Assembly: GCA_003258725.1 (NCBI GenBank)
Contig: QHMG01000004.1
Location: 124,001-188,000, forward strand
Direction of reading: 5' to 3'
DNA length: 64,000 bases
Source of the DNA: Candidatus Melainabacteria bacterium
Lineage (GTDB): Bacteria; Cyanobacteriota; Vampirovibrionia; Gastranaerophilales; Gastranaerophilaceae
In this document: one piece after another, positions 1 through 8,340 of the stretch
How positions within the stretch are numbered: position 1 is the first letter of the stretch
Layout: every line of letters starts with the position of its first letter
The notes under the pieces: model-generated
Told to the model about the DNA's origin: nothing
The model's input: only the letters and a program-made list of their open reading frames with translations
Databases searched by the model: none
Position numbers and translations under genes: made by a program

Positions 1-951
1 TTTAGCTAAAAGCGAACATAACAAATTCTTTTCATCACTGTTTGTAACGCTGATTAAAACGTCTGAATCTCCTATGTCTTCTTCGTTTAGAAGCTCTAAG
101 TTAGTTCCGTCACCGTTAATAATAAGGGTGTTTGTTAAAGTTTCTGATAAAAATTCGCAACGAGTTTCGTTCTTTTCAATGATTTTAACTTTCATTTTTA
201 AAGATTCTAAGTCTCGAGCAAGCATTAAACCTACATTGCCACCGCCAATGATAGTAACAGTTTTAGTTGAATTTTTTTCATGAAAGAATTTACCAGCCAA
301 AATATCTAATGAATGTGAAGACCCCATAAATATTGCTTTATCGCCTTCTTGTAAAACTGTTTCACCATAAGGGATAGAAAGTTCACCCTCACGAGTTAAA
401 CCAACAATAAGTGTTTCTGCTGGAAATCCGCAATCTTTTACCTTTTTGTCAACAAGAACAGAATGTTTTTCAAGTTTGTATTCCAAAAGTTTAGCTTTGC
501 CGTTTGCAAAGTTTTCAACATCTAGAGCCTTTGCAACGGTAACAATTCTAAAAATTTCTTTTGTTAAAAGTTCTTCTGGCCAAATGATTGAATCAATAGC
601 GAAGGTCGATAACCCTTCTGAATCTTTTAAAGCCAAGAAGGATTTTTTATATTCTTCATGGTTTACAAAGCAAATTGTTTTTACGCCAGACATTTTTTTT
701 GCAATTCCGCAAGCAACAATGTTTGCATCATCAAGTGCTGTACAAGCAATAAAAACATCGGCTTGAGTAATTCCAGCTTTGCGTAAAATATCCACATCGG
801 CAGCTGTACCGCATATAAAACTTATATCTAATTTGTCAAAATCATCTGATTTATTTGTCTCATTATCAATTACAATAACGTCGTTTTGTTGATAAAACTC
901 GTTTGCAATCAAATAACCAAATTCACTTGCGCCGTAAATAATAATTTTCAT
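1..951 (-). CDS. trkA: Trk/Ktr potassium uptake regulatory protein TrkA, two RCK domains (C-terminus off the window)
   Basis: Reads leftward from an ATG at 951 and stays open to base 1, giving 317 codons without a stop. The protein opens with a Rossmann nucleotide-binding pattern (IIYGASEFGYLIA), then a TrkA_C-like segment, then a second Rossmann motif near residue 230 (VTIIGGGNVGLMLARDL). That two-RCK layout is typical of TrkA, the cytosolic NAD(H)-binding subunit that gates Trk potassium channels. Full-length TrkA is about 450 residues, so roughly the last third is missing. It is divergent from fusA. RCK_C domains are known c-di-AMP targets in other bacteria and a diadenylate cyclase lies in this window (11794-12702), but the link is inference. 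No channel subunit is visible. Confidence 0.88.
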   Translation of the reverse strand, partial: MKIIIYGASEFGYLIANEFYQQNDVIVIDNETNKSDDFDKLDISFICGTAADVDILRKAGITQADVFIACTALDDANIVACGIAKKMSGVKTICFVNHEEYKKSFLALKDSEGLSTFAIDSIIWPEELLTKEIFRIVTVAKALDVENFANGKAKLLEYKLEKHSVLVDKKVKDCGFPAETLIVGLTREGELSIPYGETVLQEGDKAIFMGSSHSLDILAGKFFHEKNSTKTVTIIGGGNVGLMLARDLESLKMKVKIIEKNETRCEFLSETLTNTLIINGDGTNLELLNEEDIGDSDVLISVTNSDEKNLLCSLLAK

Positions 952-1134
952 ACGGTGAATATAACGCAAACATGTTAAAAAATAAACCCATAATAAAATT
1001 TCTCAAACACTTAAACCCTCAAACCCTCTAAAACTCATGCTTGAATTTTAACTTTTTTATGTGATGATATAATTAAGGCTAATTATAAAATAGCAAAGTA
1101 CAATATTATAAAAAGATGAAAAGGAATTAAAGAA

Positions 1135-3240
1135 ATGCCAAGAAAGACACCTTTAGAAAAAATTAGAAACATTGGTATTGCAGCCCACATTGATGCTGGT
1201 AAAACAACTACAACAGAACGTATTTTGTTTTACACAGGTAAAACTCACAAAATCGGTGAAGTACACGATGGCGCAGCAGTAACAGACTTTATGGATCAAG
1301 AACGTGAACGTGGTATCACAATTCAATCAGCAGCAGTAACAGCTACTTGGAAAGGTCATCAATTGAATATTATTGATACCCCTGGCCACGTTGACTTTAC
1401 AGTTGAAGTAGAACGTTCATTACGTGTATTAGACGGCGAAGTTGCTGTATTCTGTGCAGTAGGTGGTGTTCAATCACAATCTGAAACAGTTTGGCGTCAA
1501 GCAAACCGTTACGAAGTTCCTCGTATCGTGTTCGTAAACAAAATGGACAGAACAGGTGCTGATTTTTATCGTGTATTAAATCAAATTAGAGATAGATTAA
1601 GAGCAAATGCTTTTGCTATCCAAGTTCCTATCGGTGCTGAAGATAAAATGCAAGGTATCATTGATTTGATTGAAATGAAAGCAGAAATCTACAGAGATGA
1701 TTTAGGTAAACAAATTGATATCTTCGATGTTGATACTTGTGATGAAATCTCTCAAGAACTAAAAGACAAAGCTCATCAATACAGAGAGGAATTGGTTGAG
1801 GCTATTGCCGGTGAAGATGATGCGTTAATGGAAAAATATTTTGAAGATCCAGAAAGCATTACAGTTCCTGAATTAAAAGCAGTATTAAGAAAAGCAACTT
1901 GTGCAAACAAAATTGTTCCTGTAACTTGCGGTACTGCATTTAAGAACAAAGGTGTTCAAATGTTATTGGATAACGTTGTAGATTATTTACCATCTCCAAT
2001 TGATGTAAAAGCGATTGAAGGTGAAATGGAAGACGGTACAAAAGTTGAAAGACATTCTTCTGATACAGAACCATTTGCAGCTTTAGCATTTAAGGTTATG
2101 ACTGACCCATTCGTAGGTCGTTTAACATTCTTACGTGTATATTCAGGTGTAATTACTTCAGGTTCTTACGTATTGAACGCTACAAACGGCAAAAAAGAAC
2201 GTATTTCTCGTTTGGTTCGTATGTATGCTGACCAACGTATTGAAGAACAAGATGTTTACGCAGGTGATATCTGTGCAGCAGTAGGTTTGAAAGATACAAC
2301 AACAGGTGATACATTATGTGATGAAAAAGCACCTATCATCTTAGAAAAAATGGTATTCCCAGAACCTGTAATTTCTGTTGCAATTGAACCAAAAACAAAA
2401 GCAGACCAAGAAAAAATGGGTATTGCATTACAAAAACTTGCTGAAGAAGATCCATCATTCAGAGTTAAAACTGATACTGAAACAGGTCAAACAATTATTT
2501 CTGGTATGGGTGAACTTCACTTAGACATCATTGTTGACCGTCTATTAAGAGAATTCAAAGTAGATGCTAATGTTGGTAAACCACAAGTTGCATACCGTGA
2601 AACAATCAGAGGAAACGCAGATCAAGAAGCGAAATTCCAAAGACAATCAGGTGGTAAAGGTCAATACGGTCACGTTAAAATCAGAATTTCTCCTGCTGAA
2701 GAAAACGCTGGTTTTGTATTCGAAAATAAAATCGTTGGTGGTGCTATCCCTAAAGAATTTATTGAACCTGCTAGAAAAGGTATGGAAGAAGCACTTGAAG
2801 GTGGTATCTTAGCTGGATTCCCAATGATTGACGTTAAAGTTGAACTTTACGATGGTTCTTACCACGAAGTTGACTCTTCAGAAATGGCGTTTAAAATCGC
2901 TGGTTCTATGGCTATCAAAGATGGTGTTAAAAAAGCACAACCTTGCGTACTTGAACCAATGATGAAAGTTGAAATTGAAATCCCAGATGAATACACAGGT
3001 AACATCATCGGTGATATCGCAAAACGTCGTGGACGTGTTGAAGGTCAAGAACCTCTTGGTAATACAGGTAACGTAATTGTTAGAGCAACAGTTCCTCTAG
3101 CAAATATGTTCGGTTACGCAACAGACTTACGTTCTAACACTCAAGGTCGTGGTACATTCTCTATGGAATTCAAATGCTACGAACAAGTTCCAAGAAACGT
3201 TGAAGAAGAAATTATCGCAAAATCTGGTGCTAAAGCATAG
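1135..3240 (+). CDS. fusA: Translation elongation factor G
   Basis: GTPase that drives ribosomal translocation and, with RRF, ribosome recycling. The 701-residue length is normal for EF-G. Visible motifs are the P-loop AHIDAGKTTT near residues 17-26, switch II DTPGHVDF, and NKMD for guanine recognition; the C-terminal domains IV and V are complete. The ATG is preceded by an AAGGAA Shine-Dalgarno-like run. The gene stands alone: rpsL, rpsG and tuf, its usual str-operon partners, are absent on either side, and a strong terminator follows. A TATAAT at 1068-1073 is a plausible -10 element. An alternative is a second, specialised EF-G paralogue, but the sequence looks like the canonical housekeeping form. 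Confidence 0.97.
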   Translation: MPRKTPLEKIRNIGIAAHIDAGKTTTTERILFYTGKTHKIGEVHDGAAVTDFMDQERERGITIQSAAVTATWKGHQLNIIDTPGHVDFTVEVERSLRVLDGEVAVFCAVGGVQSQSETVWRQANRYEVPRIVFVNKMDRTGADFYRVLNQIRDRLRANAFAIQVPIGAEDKMQGIIDLIEMKAEIYRDDLGKQIDIFDVDTCDEISQELKDKAHQYREELVEAIAGEDDALMEKYFEDPESITVPELKAVLRKATCANKIVPVTCGTAFKNKGVQMLLDNVVDYLPSPIDVKAIEGEMEDGTKVERHSSDTEPFAALAFKVMTDPFVGRLTFLRVYSGVITSGSYVLNATNGKKERISRLVRMYADQRIEEQDVYAGDICAAVGLKDTTTGDTLCDEKAPIILEKMVFPEPVISVAIEPKTKADQEKMGIALQKLAEEDPSFRVKTDTETGQTIISGMGELHLDIIVDRLLREFKVDANVGKPQVAYRETIRGNADQEAKFQRQSGGKGQYGHVKIRISPAEENAGFVFENKIVGGAIPKEFIEPARKGMEEALEGGILAGFPMIDVKVELYDGSYHEVDSSEMAFKIAGSMAIKDGVKKAQPCVLEPMMKVEIEIPDEYTGNIIGDIAKRRGRVEGQEPLGNTGNVIVRATVPLANMFGYATDLRSNTQGRGTFSMEFKCYEQVPRNVEEEIIAKSGAKA

Positions 3241-3265
3241 TCTAGATTCTGATAATATAAACTTT

Positions 3266-3302
3266 AAAGTGGCGGTGAGCAAAACTCACCGCCACTTTTT
3301 TT
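3266..3302 (+). terminator. Rho-independent terminator of fusA
   Basis: Perfect 14-bp stem (3266-3279 with 3285-3298), 5-nt loop CAAAA, followed by a run of T. It lies 26 nt after the fusA stop. Confidence 0.92.
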
Positions 3303-3343
3303 ACAAAATATAGATTAGATGTAGTCTTAATTAAACGTAGGTG

Positions 3344-3366
3344 TAGGTCAGGCATTGCCTGACCTA
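3344..3366. repeat. Dispersed palindrome, copy 1 (full length)
   Basis: Perfect 11-bp inverted repeat around a single T: TAGGTCAGGCA-T-TGCCTGACCTA. The first 20 bases recur exactly at 6057-6076 and 14084-14103, all in intergenic DNA next to gene ends. No T-tract follows, so it is not a standard terminator. Confidence 0.85.
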
Positions 3367-3379
3367 TAAAATAAAAATA

Positions 3380-3407
3380 GTCGTGCGATTAACTGAAATC
3401 GCACGAC
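3380..3407 (-). terminator. Terminator of the small secreted protein gene (minus strand)
   Basis: Perfect 11-bp stem (3380-3390 with 3397-3407), 6-nt loop. Read on the minus strand it is followed by TATTTTTATTTTAT. A second imperfect hairpin (3451-3475, arms GTGTGYCAGAA) sits closer to the stop codon but lacks a T-tract. Confidence 0.75.
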
Positions 3408-3484
3408 CTTACTATTTGTGATTTGTTGGATTTTAAACTTTTTTAAATTGTGTGCCAGAAATATTCTGACACACAACAATTAAA

Positions 3485-3811
3485 CTATTTAAGTTTAACT
3501 TTTACAGCGCTTTTTGAGTTAACTTTTTGGTCTAACTTTTGGTTAGCCTTGTTTTTAGCTGCTGTTTTTGCGTTAGCCTTAGCTTGAGCTTTTGCTTGTG
3601 GAGCATTAGCTTTTGCTTTTTTTACGTCTGCTTTAGCTTTGTCGGCTTTCGCTTTGTTAGCTTGAGCTTTTTTCACTGCTGCATCAGTTTTTGGTGTAGC
3701 TTTTGTAACTGTAACTTTAGTTCCGCCTACATTTTTAGTAACTGTTGCTGCAAATGAAGCTGAAGATAATGCCACTGTAAGTGCGCATGCGATAATTAAT
3801 GCTTTTTTCAT
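3485..3811 (-). CDS. Small secreted Ala/Lys-rich protein, function unknown
   Basis: A 108-residue protein with a clear Sec signal peptide (MKKALIIACALTVALSSASFA, cleavage probably after AxA near residue 21). The mature part is almost entirely Lys, Ala, Val, Thr and Asn, with repeats of AKADKAKA type, so it is strongly basic and low in complexity. The start is placed at 3811 because AAAGGAG lies seven bases upstream; a longer reading from 3832 would translate the ribosome-binding site itself. It could bind anionic envelope polymers or nucleic acid, but that is only suggested by charge. It is divergent from the WecG-like gene and has its own terminator. No family is recognised. Confidence 0.75.
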   Translation of the reverse strand: MKKALIIACALTVALSSASFAATVTKNVGGTKVTVTKATPKTDAAVKKAQANKAKADKAKADVKKAKANAPQAKAQAKANAKTAAKNKANQKLDQKVNSKSAVKVKLK

Positions 3812-3879
3812 AATTAATCTCCTTTCTCTCAAGTACTTATAAAAATATAAAACTAAAATATTTTATTTTCAAGTATTTT

Positions 3880-3888
3880 TGATATAAT
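3880..3888 (+). promoter_or_regulatory. Extended -10 promoter element, apparently giving a leaderless mRNA
   Basis: TGATATAAT matches an extended -10. Only six bases separate it from the ATG at 3895, so transcription should begin at or next to the start codon. There is no Shine-Dalgarno sequence upstream. Confidence 0.6.
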
Positions 3889-3894
3889 GTAACT

Positions 3895-4638
3895 ATGCAA
3901 AGACGTCAGAAAAATTTATTAGGTTATAACATAGATTTATTTAATGTGGAAGAAGCTTTAGATTACTCAAACAGCTTAATTGATAGTGCTAAAAGTTCTC
4001 ACATTGTTACTATAAATCCCGAGATTATCGAATATGCCAACAAGCATGAAAATTTTGCCAAAATTTTGAAAGAGGCAGAGCTTGTAATTCCAGATGGTAT
4101 TGGGATTAAAATTGGTTTGAAAATTAATGGAGAAAATGTCCAAAGAATTACAGGTATTGGATTTGCTCACTCTTTGTTAGAAAATGCGCAAAAAAACAAT
4201 ATTCCAGTTGCTCTTGTTGGTGCAAAGCCTCATGTGATTGAAAAGGCTTATGAAAATTTAAAACAGGAAATGCCCGAATTAAATGTTGTTTATAAACATG
4301 ACGGTTATTTCAAAGATTGCAAACAAGAAGTTATCGACGGCATAAAAAATGCGTCTCCAAAATTATTATTAGTAGCTTTGGGTGCTCCAATGCAAGAAGA
4401 ATTTATATACGAATTAAAATCAATTCTTCCATCAACCTTGATGATAGGAATTGGCGGAAGTTTTGATGTTTGGGCTGGTGAAGTTCAAAGAGCTCCAGAA
4501 ATTTGGCAAAAGTTAGGATTAGAATGGTTGTATCGAACTATTAAGCAACCAGAAAGATTTAAAAGAATATTTCCGACTTTGCCACTTTTCGTGTATAATG
4601 TAATTAAAGAAAAGTTTACAAAGAAAGAGGTATTATAA
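3895..4638 (+). CDS. WecG/TagA/CpsF family glycosyltransferase
   Basis: A 247-residue GT26-family enzyme that would transfer an N-acetylmannosamine-type sugar to an undecaprenyl-linked acceptor during cell-surface polymer synthesis. The family signatures are visible: TINPEIIEYA near residue 40, the PDGIGI motif, LLLVALGAPMQEEF, IGIGGSFDVWAGEVQRAP and the C-terminal LGLEWLYR-PxR block. The C-terminal basic/aromatic tail is the usual membrane-association region. The first Met fits the family N-terminus and no later start would leave a complete domain, although there is no ribosome-binding site. It begins a probable three-gene operon, one base ahead of the transketolase gene. The exact sugar cannot be told from sequence. 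Confidence 0.9.
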   Translation: MQRRQKNLLGYNIDLFNVEEALDYSNSLIDSAKSSHIVTINPEIIEYANKHENFAKILKEAELVIPDGIGIKIGLKINGENVQRITGIGFAHSLLENAQKNNIPVALVGAKPHVIEKAYENLKQEMPELNVVYKHDGYFKDCKQEVIDGIKNASPKLLLVALGAPMQEEFIYELKSILPSTLMIGIGGSFDVWAGEVQRAPEIWQKLGLEWLYRTIKQPERFKRIFPTLPLFVYNVIKEKFTKKEVL

Positions 4639-4639
4639 A

Positions 4640-5470
4640 ATGTTAGATCAAAAAGACGTTGAACAACTAAAAGAAATGTGTAAACAAAACAGACGTAATG
4701 TTATCAAGATGGCTAACCATGCTAAATCTGGTCACATTGGTGGTGCATTTTCAGCAGTTGAAATTTTAACAACACTTTATCAAAAAGTTATGAATGTTGA
4801 CCCAGCTTGGGATAAATCAGCAGACTTTGCAAATCGTGACAGATTTATCTTGTCAAAAGGTCACGCATCAGCAATTCTTTACTCTGTATTATCTCAAAAA
4901 GGCTTTATTCCTCAAGAAGAATTAATGACATTCCGTATTTTCGGTTCACGTCTTCAAGGTCACCCAAATACTCATATACCTGGAGTTGAAGTTGCAACAG
5001 GTTCATTAGGACAAGGCTTATCAATGGGTGTTGGTATGGCAATGGGTCTAAAATTAGACAAAAATCCAGCTCACGTATTTGTTTATTTAGGCGATGGTGA
5101 ATTACAAGAAGGTTCTTGTTGGGAAGCATTTATGCACGCTCCTCATCAAAAATTAAACAATATCACAGCTATTATTGACAGAAATATGTTACAAATTGAC
5201 GGTGATGTTGAAAAAGTTAAAGCTCTAGAACCATTAGCAGACAAATTAAAAGCATTTAATTGGAATGTTGTTGAAATCGACGGTCACGATATAAATCAAG
5301 TTTATGATGCATTAATGAATGCTAAAAATAACACTTCTGACAAACCAACAGCAATTATTGCTCATACAACAAAAGGTAAAGGCGTTTCATTTATGGAAAA
5401 TCAAGCTGGCTGGCACGGTAAAGCTCCAAATGATGAAGAAGCAGAAAAAGCATTAGCAGAACTTGCATAA
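4640..5470 (+). CDS. Transketolase, N-terminal (ThDP-binding) subunit
   Basis: This 276-residue protein matches the N-terminal half of transketolase, which binds the pyrophosphate of thiamine diphosphate. Motifs: AKSGHIGGAFSAVEIL near residue 29, SKGHASAILYS, LGQGLSMGVGMA, and the ThDP motif GDGELQEGS followed by an N/D-rich metal site (IDRNMLQIDG). Two-chain transketolases are normally encoded as adjacent N and C genes. Here the next gene is a deaminase, so the pyrimidine-binding C-terminal subunit must be elsewhere if the enzyme works. The start has an AGAGG sequence upstream and is one base after the previous stop. The role would be the non-oxidative pentose phosphate pathway. Confidence 0.9.
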   Translation: MLDQKDVEQLKEMCKQNRRNVIKMANHAKSGHIGGAFSAVEILTTLYQKVMNVDPAWDKSADFANRDRFILSKGHASAILYSVLSQKGFIPQEELMTFRIFGSRLQGHPNTHIPGVEVATGSLGQGLSMGVGMAMGLKLDKNPAHVFVYLGDGELQEGSCWEAFMHAPHQKLNNITAIIDRNMLQIDGDVEKVKALEPLADKLKAFNWNVVEIDGHDINQVYDALMNAKNNTSDKPTAIIAHTTKGKGVSFMENQAGWHGKAPNDEEAEKALAELA

Positions 5471-5481
5471 GGAGTTTGAAA

Positions 5482-5982
5482 ATGGCAGTTACAGAATTAG
5501 ATAAACAAAGAATTTTAGAAGTTCATAAAAAAACAGCAAAAGCTATCGAAAGTGGCAAAGGTCCATTCTTCGCAAGCGTATACGATGAAAAAGGCAATAT
5601 TGTTGCAGAAGCTGCAAATTCAGTAGTAGAGGACAAATGCCCTGTATATCATGCAGAAGTGAATGCAGTAAGAGCAACTTGTAAAGCTCTAAACACTTAC
5701 GACTTAGCTCCATATAATTTGTCAATTTACATAAATGCAGAACCTTGTATTATGTGTGTTGGTGCAATTATGTGGTCTGGTATTAAACATGTTTACTACG
5801 GTGTTCCGTCAAAACGTGTTGAAGAAATTACAGGCTTTGATGAAGGCTTCAAACCAAATTGGCACGAAGAATTTGCAAAACGTGGTATTACTGTAGAAGG
5901 TGATATCGAAGTTGAAGCAGGCGAAAAAGTGCTAGAAAGCTATGTAAATAGCGGAAAAGAAGTTTATAAACCTTCTAGATAA
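5482..5982 (+). CDS. Cytidine/guanine deaminase-type zinc hydrolase (GuaD-like)
   Basis: A 166-residue nucleoside/nucleobase deaminase. The catalytic zinc site is intact: HAE at residues 57-59 (His ligand and proton-shuttle Glu) and PCxxC at 88-92 (two Cys ligands). A downstream GFDEGF segment recalls bacterial guanine deaminase, which converts guanine to xanthine; the tRNA adenosine deaminase TadA is less likely because of that C-terminal part. The start at ATG 5482 is chosen because GGAG lies seven bases upstream; a TTG at 5476 would be too close. It is the last gene of the operon and is followed by a strong terminator. Substrate remains unproven. Confidence 0.82.
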   Translation: MAVTELDKQRILEVHKKTAKAIESGKGPFFASVYDEKGNIVAEAANSVVEDKCPVYHAEVNAVRATCKALNTYDLAPYNLSIYINAEPCIMCVGAIMWSGIKHVYYGVPSKRVEEITGFDEGFKPNWHEEFAKRGITVEGDIEVEAGEKVLESYVNSGKEVYKPSR

Positions 5983-6000
5983 TTTTTAAATAATAATAAA

Positions 6001-6037
6001 AAAGGCGCAGAGTTTATTCAAACTCTGCGCCTTTTTT
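6001..6037. terminator. Bidirectional terminator between convergent operons
   Basis: Perfect 15-bp stem (6001-6015 with 6020-6034), 4-nt loop ATTC. T-tracts follow on both strands, so it can serve the deaminase gene and the minus-strand isochorismatase gene. Confidence 0.92.
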
Positions 6038-6056
6038 ATCTTATAATTTAGTCTAG

Positions 6057-6076
6057 TAGGTCAGGCATTGCCTGAC
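6057..6076. repeat. Dispersed palindrome, copy 2
   Basis: TAGGTCAGGCATTGCCTGAC, identical over 20 bases to 3344-3363, lying between the terminator and the end of the isochorismatase gene. Confidence 0.85.
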
Positions 6077-6088
6077 GCAAGGATTAAT

Positions 6089-6634
6089 CTATTTAATTAA
6101 TGCTTGAACTTCTTTAAAATTAGGGTGTCTAGAGGTTTTTAATAATTCAAATAAAACAATTTCTGTATCTGCAATTTTTGCGCCATTTTGACGCATTAAG
6201 CGAATTGCGTTTTTGAAATTGTCTTTCTTTCTGCTTGCGCAAGCATCTTTTACGACATAAACCTCATAACCTGCTTCAAGCAAGTCTGCAACTGTTTGGT
6301 GAACGCAGATGTGAGCCTCAATACCGCCAATGATAATTTGTTTTTTGCCGTAAGATTTTAATTTGTCTGAAAAACCTTCGTCTTTAAGCACTGAAAATGC
6401 AGTTTTTTCAAAAACTTCGGTTGTATCCTTGATGTGTTCTGATAAATAATCCACAGTTTTTCCAAGTCCTTTTGGGTATTGTTCTGTAATAATTGTTGGA
6501 ATACCTAGAATATTAGCTGTTTTTAACAAAATGTTTGATTGTTTTACAACTGTATTTTTTTCAAGCATTGCAACTAACTTTTCTTGAACATCAATAAGTA
6601 AAAGCAAACAATCGTTTTGATTTAATGTATTCAT
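6089..6634 (-). CDS. Isochorismatase-family cysteine hydrolase
   Basis: A 181-residue alpha/beta hydrolase of the isochorismatase-like superfamily. The catalytic triad is visible as D15 (LLIDVQEK), K77 (FEKTAFS) and C110 (GIEAHICVHQT). Members hydrolyse amide or vinyl-ether bonds in nicotinamide, N-carbamoylsarcosine and related compounds; the length and the IEAHICV form resemble the YcaC/stress-associated subgroup, whose substrates are unclear. An AGGAG sequence precedes the ATG. It is the last gene of a minus-strand operon, nine bases after the metY-like gene, so a link to sulfur amino-acid metabolism is possible but unproven. Confidence 0.88.
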   Translation of the reverse strand: MNTLNQNDCLLLLIDVQEKLVAMLEKNTVVKQSNILLKTANILGIPTIITEQYPKGLGKTVDYLSEHIKDTTEVFEKTAFSVLKDEGFSDKLKSYGKKQIIIGGIEAHICVHQTVADLLEAGYEVYVVKDACASRKKDNFKNAIRLMRQNGAKIADTEIVLFELLKTSRHPNFKEVQALIK

Positions 6635-6643
6635 ATATTTCTC

Positions 6644-7918
6644 CTATTTTTGTGAAAATTTTAAAGCATTGTCTAAATCTTGAAGGATATCATCAACATC
6701 TTCCAATCCAACTGAAAGTCGCATAAAATCTGTTCCAATGCCACATTCTTTCATTTGTTCATCAGTTAATTGGCGATGAGTTGTAAGTGCTGGATATGTA
6801 ATGATTGTTCGAGAATCACCAATATTTGTTGCATGAATTGGTAATGTTAAATGTTCAATGAACTTGACTCCAGCGCTTTTGCCGTTCTTAATTCCAAAAC
6901 TTACGATTGAAGAACAACCTTTTGGCATGTATTTTAATGCCAATTTATGATAATCACTGTTTTCAAGCATTGGATAATTAACCCAAGCAACTGCAGGGTG
7001 ATTTTCTAAAAATTTTGCAACCTTTAAAGCTGTTTGAGAAAGTCTTTCCATTCTCAAAGAAAGTGTTTCAAGCCCTTGAATAATCAAAAATGAATTCATA
7101 GGACTAATACATGTACCCAAATCTCTAATCATTTGTGCTCTAGCCTTTACAATGTATGCCATTTTACCAAAGGCTTCGACATATTTTGTTCCGTGATAAC
7201 TTTCATCAGGCTCTGTAAGTTCAGGGAATTTACCCGATTTAGTCCAATCAAAGTTTCCACTATCAACAATCACGCCACCCATAGAAGTACCATGTCCACA
7301 GATGTATTTTGTAAGTGAGTGAACCACAATGTCTGCACCAAATTCAATTGGTCTACAAAGATAAGGTGTTGTGATAGTGTTATCAACAATTAAAGGAATA
7401 TTGTGTGCGTGTGCAACTTTTGCAATGTTTTCTACGTCTGCAATCTTTAATGACGGATTATTTAACATTTCAACAAAAATACAACGAGTTTTGTCTGTAA
7501 TTTGAGCCTCAAAATCTTCCGCTTTGTCGCTTGAAACAAATTTCGTTTCAATGCCCATTTTTCTAAGTGTTACGTTCATCAAATTAACTGTACCGCCGTA
7601 CATATTAGTTGATGCAACAATTTCATCTCCAGATTTTGCAATGTTTAATACCGCAATCAATGAGGCAGATTGTCCTGAAGATACTGCTAGCGCTCCAACT
7701 CCACCCTCTATCATTGCTAGACGTTCTTCAAGAGTGTTTGTTGTAGGGTTAGAAAGCCGTGTATAAATGTCACCACTAGCTTTTAGGTCAAACAAATCAG
7801 CTGCATATTGGACACTGTCAAAACTAAAAGCAGTAGTCTGATAAATAGGTACAGGGGGCGTATTCCTGTTTTCAGCAGGTTTATGAGCGCCTTGAACACA
7901 AATTGTATCGAATTTCAT
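6644..7918 (-). CDS. metY: O-acetylhomoserine sulfhydrylase (Cys/Met metabolism PLP enzyme)
   Basis: A 424-residue PLP-dependent enzyme of the cystathionine gamma-synthase fold. PLP-site features are present: SGQSA near 81-85 for phosphate binding, VDN with D179 to pair with the pyridine nitrogen, and SLTKY with the Schiff-base lysine K204. The long form with the GNFDWTKSGKFPEL insertion after the lysine is typical of O-acetylhomoserine (thiol)-lyase, which makes homocysteine from O-acetylhomoserine and sulfide in the cytosol. It starts two bases after the upstream gene with little Shine-Dalgarno sequence, suggesting translational coupling. Related lyases cannot be wholly excluded by reading alone. 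Confidence 0.9.
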   Translation of the reverse strand: MKFDTICVQGAHKPAENRNTPPVPIYQTTAFSFDSVQYAADLFDLKASGDIYTRLSNPTTNTLEERLAMIEGGVGALAVSSGQSASLIAVLNIAKSGDEIVASTNMYGGTVNLMNVTLRKMGIETKFVSSDKAEDFEAQITDKTRCIFVEMLNNPSLKIADVENIAKVAHAHNIPLIVDNTITTPYLCRPIEFGADIVVHSLTKYICGHGTSMGGVIVDSGNFDWTKSGKFPELTEPDESYHGTKYVEAFGKMAYIVKARAQMIRDLGTCISPMNSFLIIQGLETLSLRMERLSQTALKVAKFLENHPAVAWVNYPMLENSDYHKLALKYMPKGCSSIVSFGIKNGKSAGVKFIEHLTLPIHATNIGDSRTIITYPALTTHRQLTDEQMKECGIGTDFMRLSVGLEDVDDILQDLDNALKFSQK

Positions 7919-7920
7919 TT

Positions 7921-8340
7921 TTAATTTCTCACATTCATCTTAATAATGTCTGAAATCCAAGGAAGATAACTATATCTGCCTTGCATTGAAGTTACAACTA
8001 AGTAAATTATTAATGTATATATTAAAACTTGTATAATTGATATTCCAAATAATATAGGTGCGTTTAAAAGGTATGCAACCATTAAAACGAGATTGTTTAC
8101 AAATGGAATATAGCTTACGATTGTGCCTAACATTCCAAGTAATTGGCATAATAAGAAGTAAGCAATTGCCAAAAATATTGATTGAAAGATATGATATTTC
8201 ATAAAAGGTCTAACTTTTGACTTTGTGAAAATTCCTAATAAAAGCCAGATAAAACCTACAAAGCCAGAAGTTATGTAACTTAAGGCTGAAACTAATTTTT
8301 CTATAAAGTAAGGTTTATCAAATCTGGCTGAATTATGCAT
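7921..8340 (-). CDS. Small polytopic membrane protein, possibly Tic20/DUF4870-like
   Basis: A 139-residue protein with about four hydrophobic segments (roughly residues 20-38, 50-72, 76-98 and 100-120). The stretch KVRPFMKYHIFQSIFLAI resembles the amphipathic signature of the Tic20/DUF4870 group, small membrane proteins common in cyanobacteria and plastids. The match is from memory and should be treated as tentative. Its ATG overlaps the end of the TPR gene by eight bases, so the two are translationally coupled. That coupling with a TPR protein would fit a membrane-complex or protein-trafficking role, but nothing in the sequence proves it. Confidence 0.7.
   Translation of the reverse strand: MHNSARFDKPYFIEKLVSALSYITSGFVGFIWLLLGIFTKSKVRPFMKYHIFQSIFLAIAYFLLCQLLGMLGTIVSYIPFVNNLVLMVAYLLNAPILFGISIIQVLIYTLIIYLVVTSMQGRYSYLPWISDIIKMNVRN

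Noticed and set aside
2564..2812. Open frame within fusA in another frame
   Set aside because: Shadow of the EF-G coding sequence with no domain and no ribosome-binding site.
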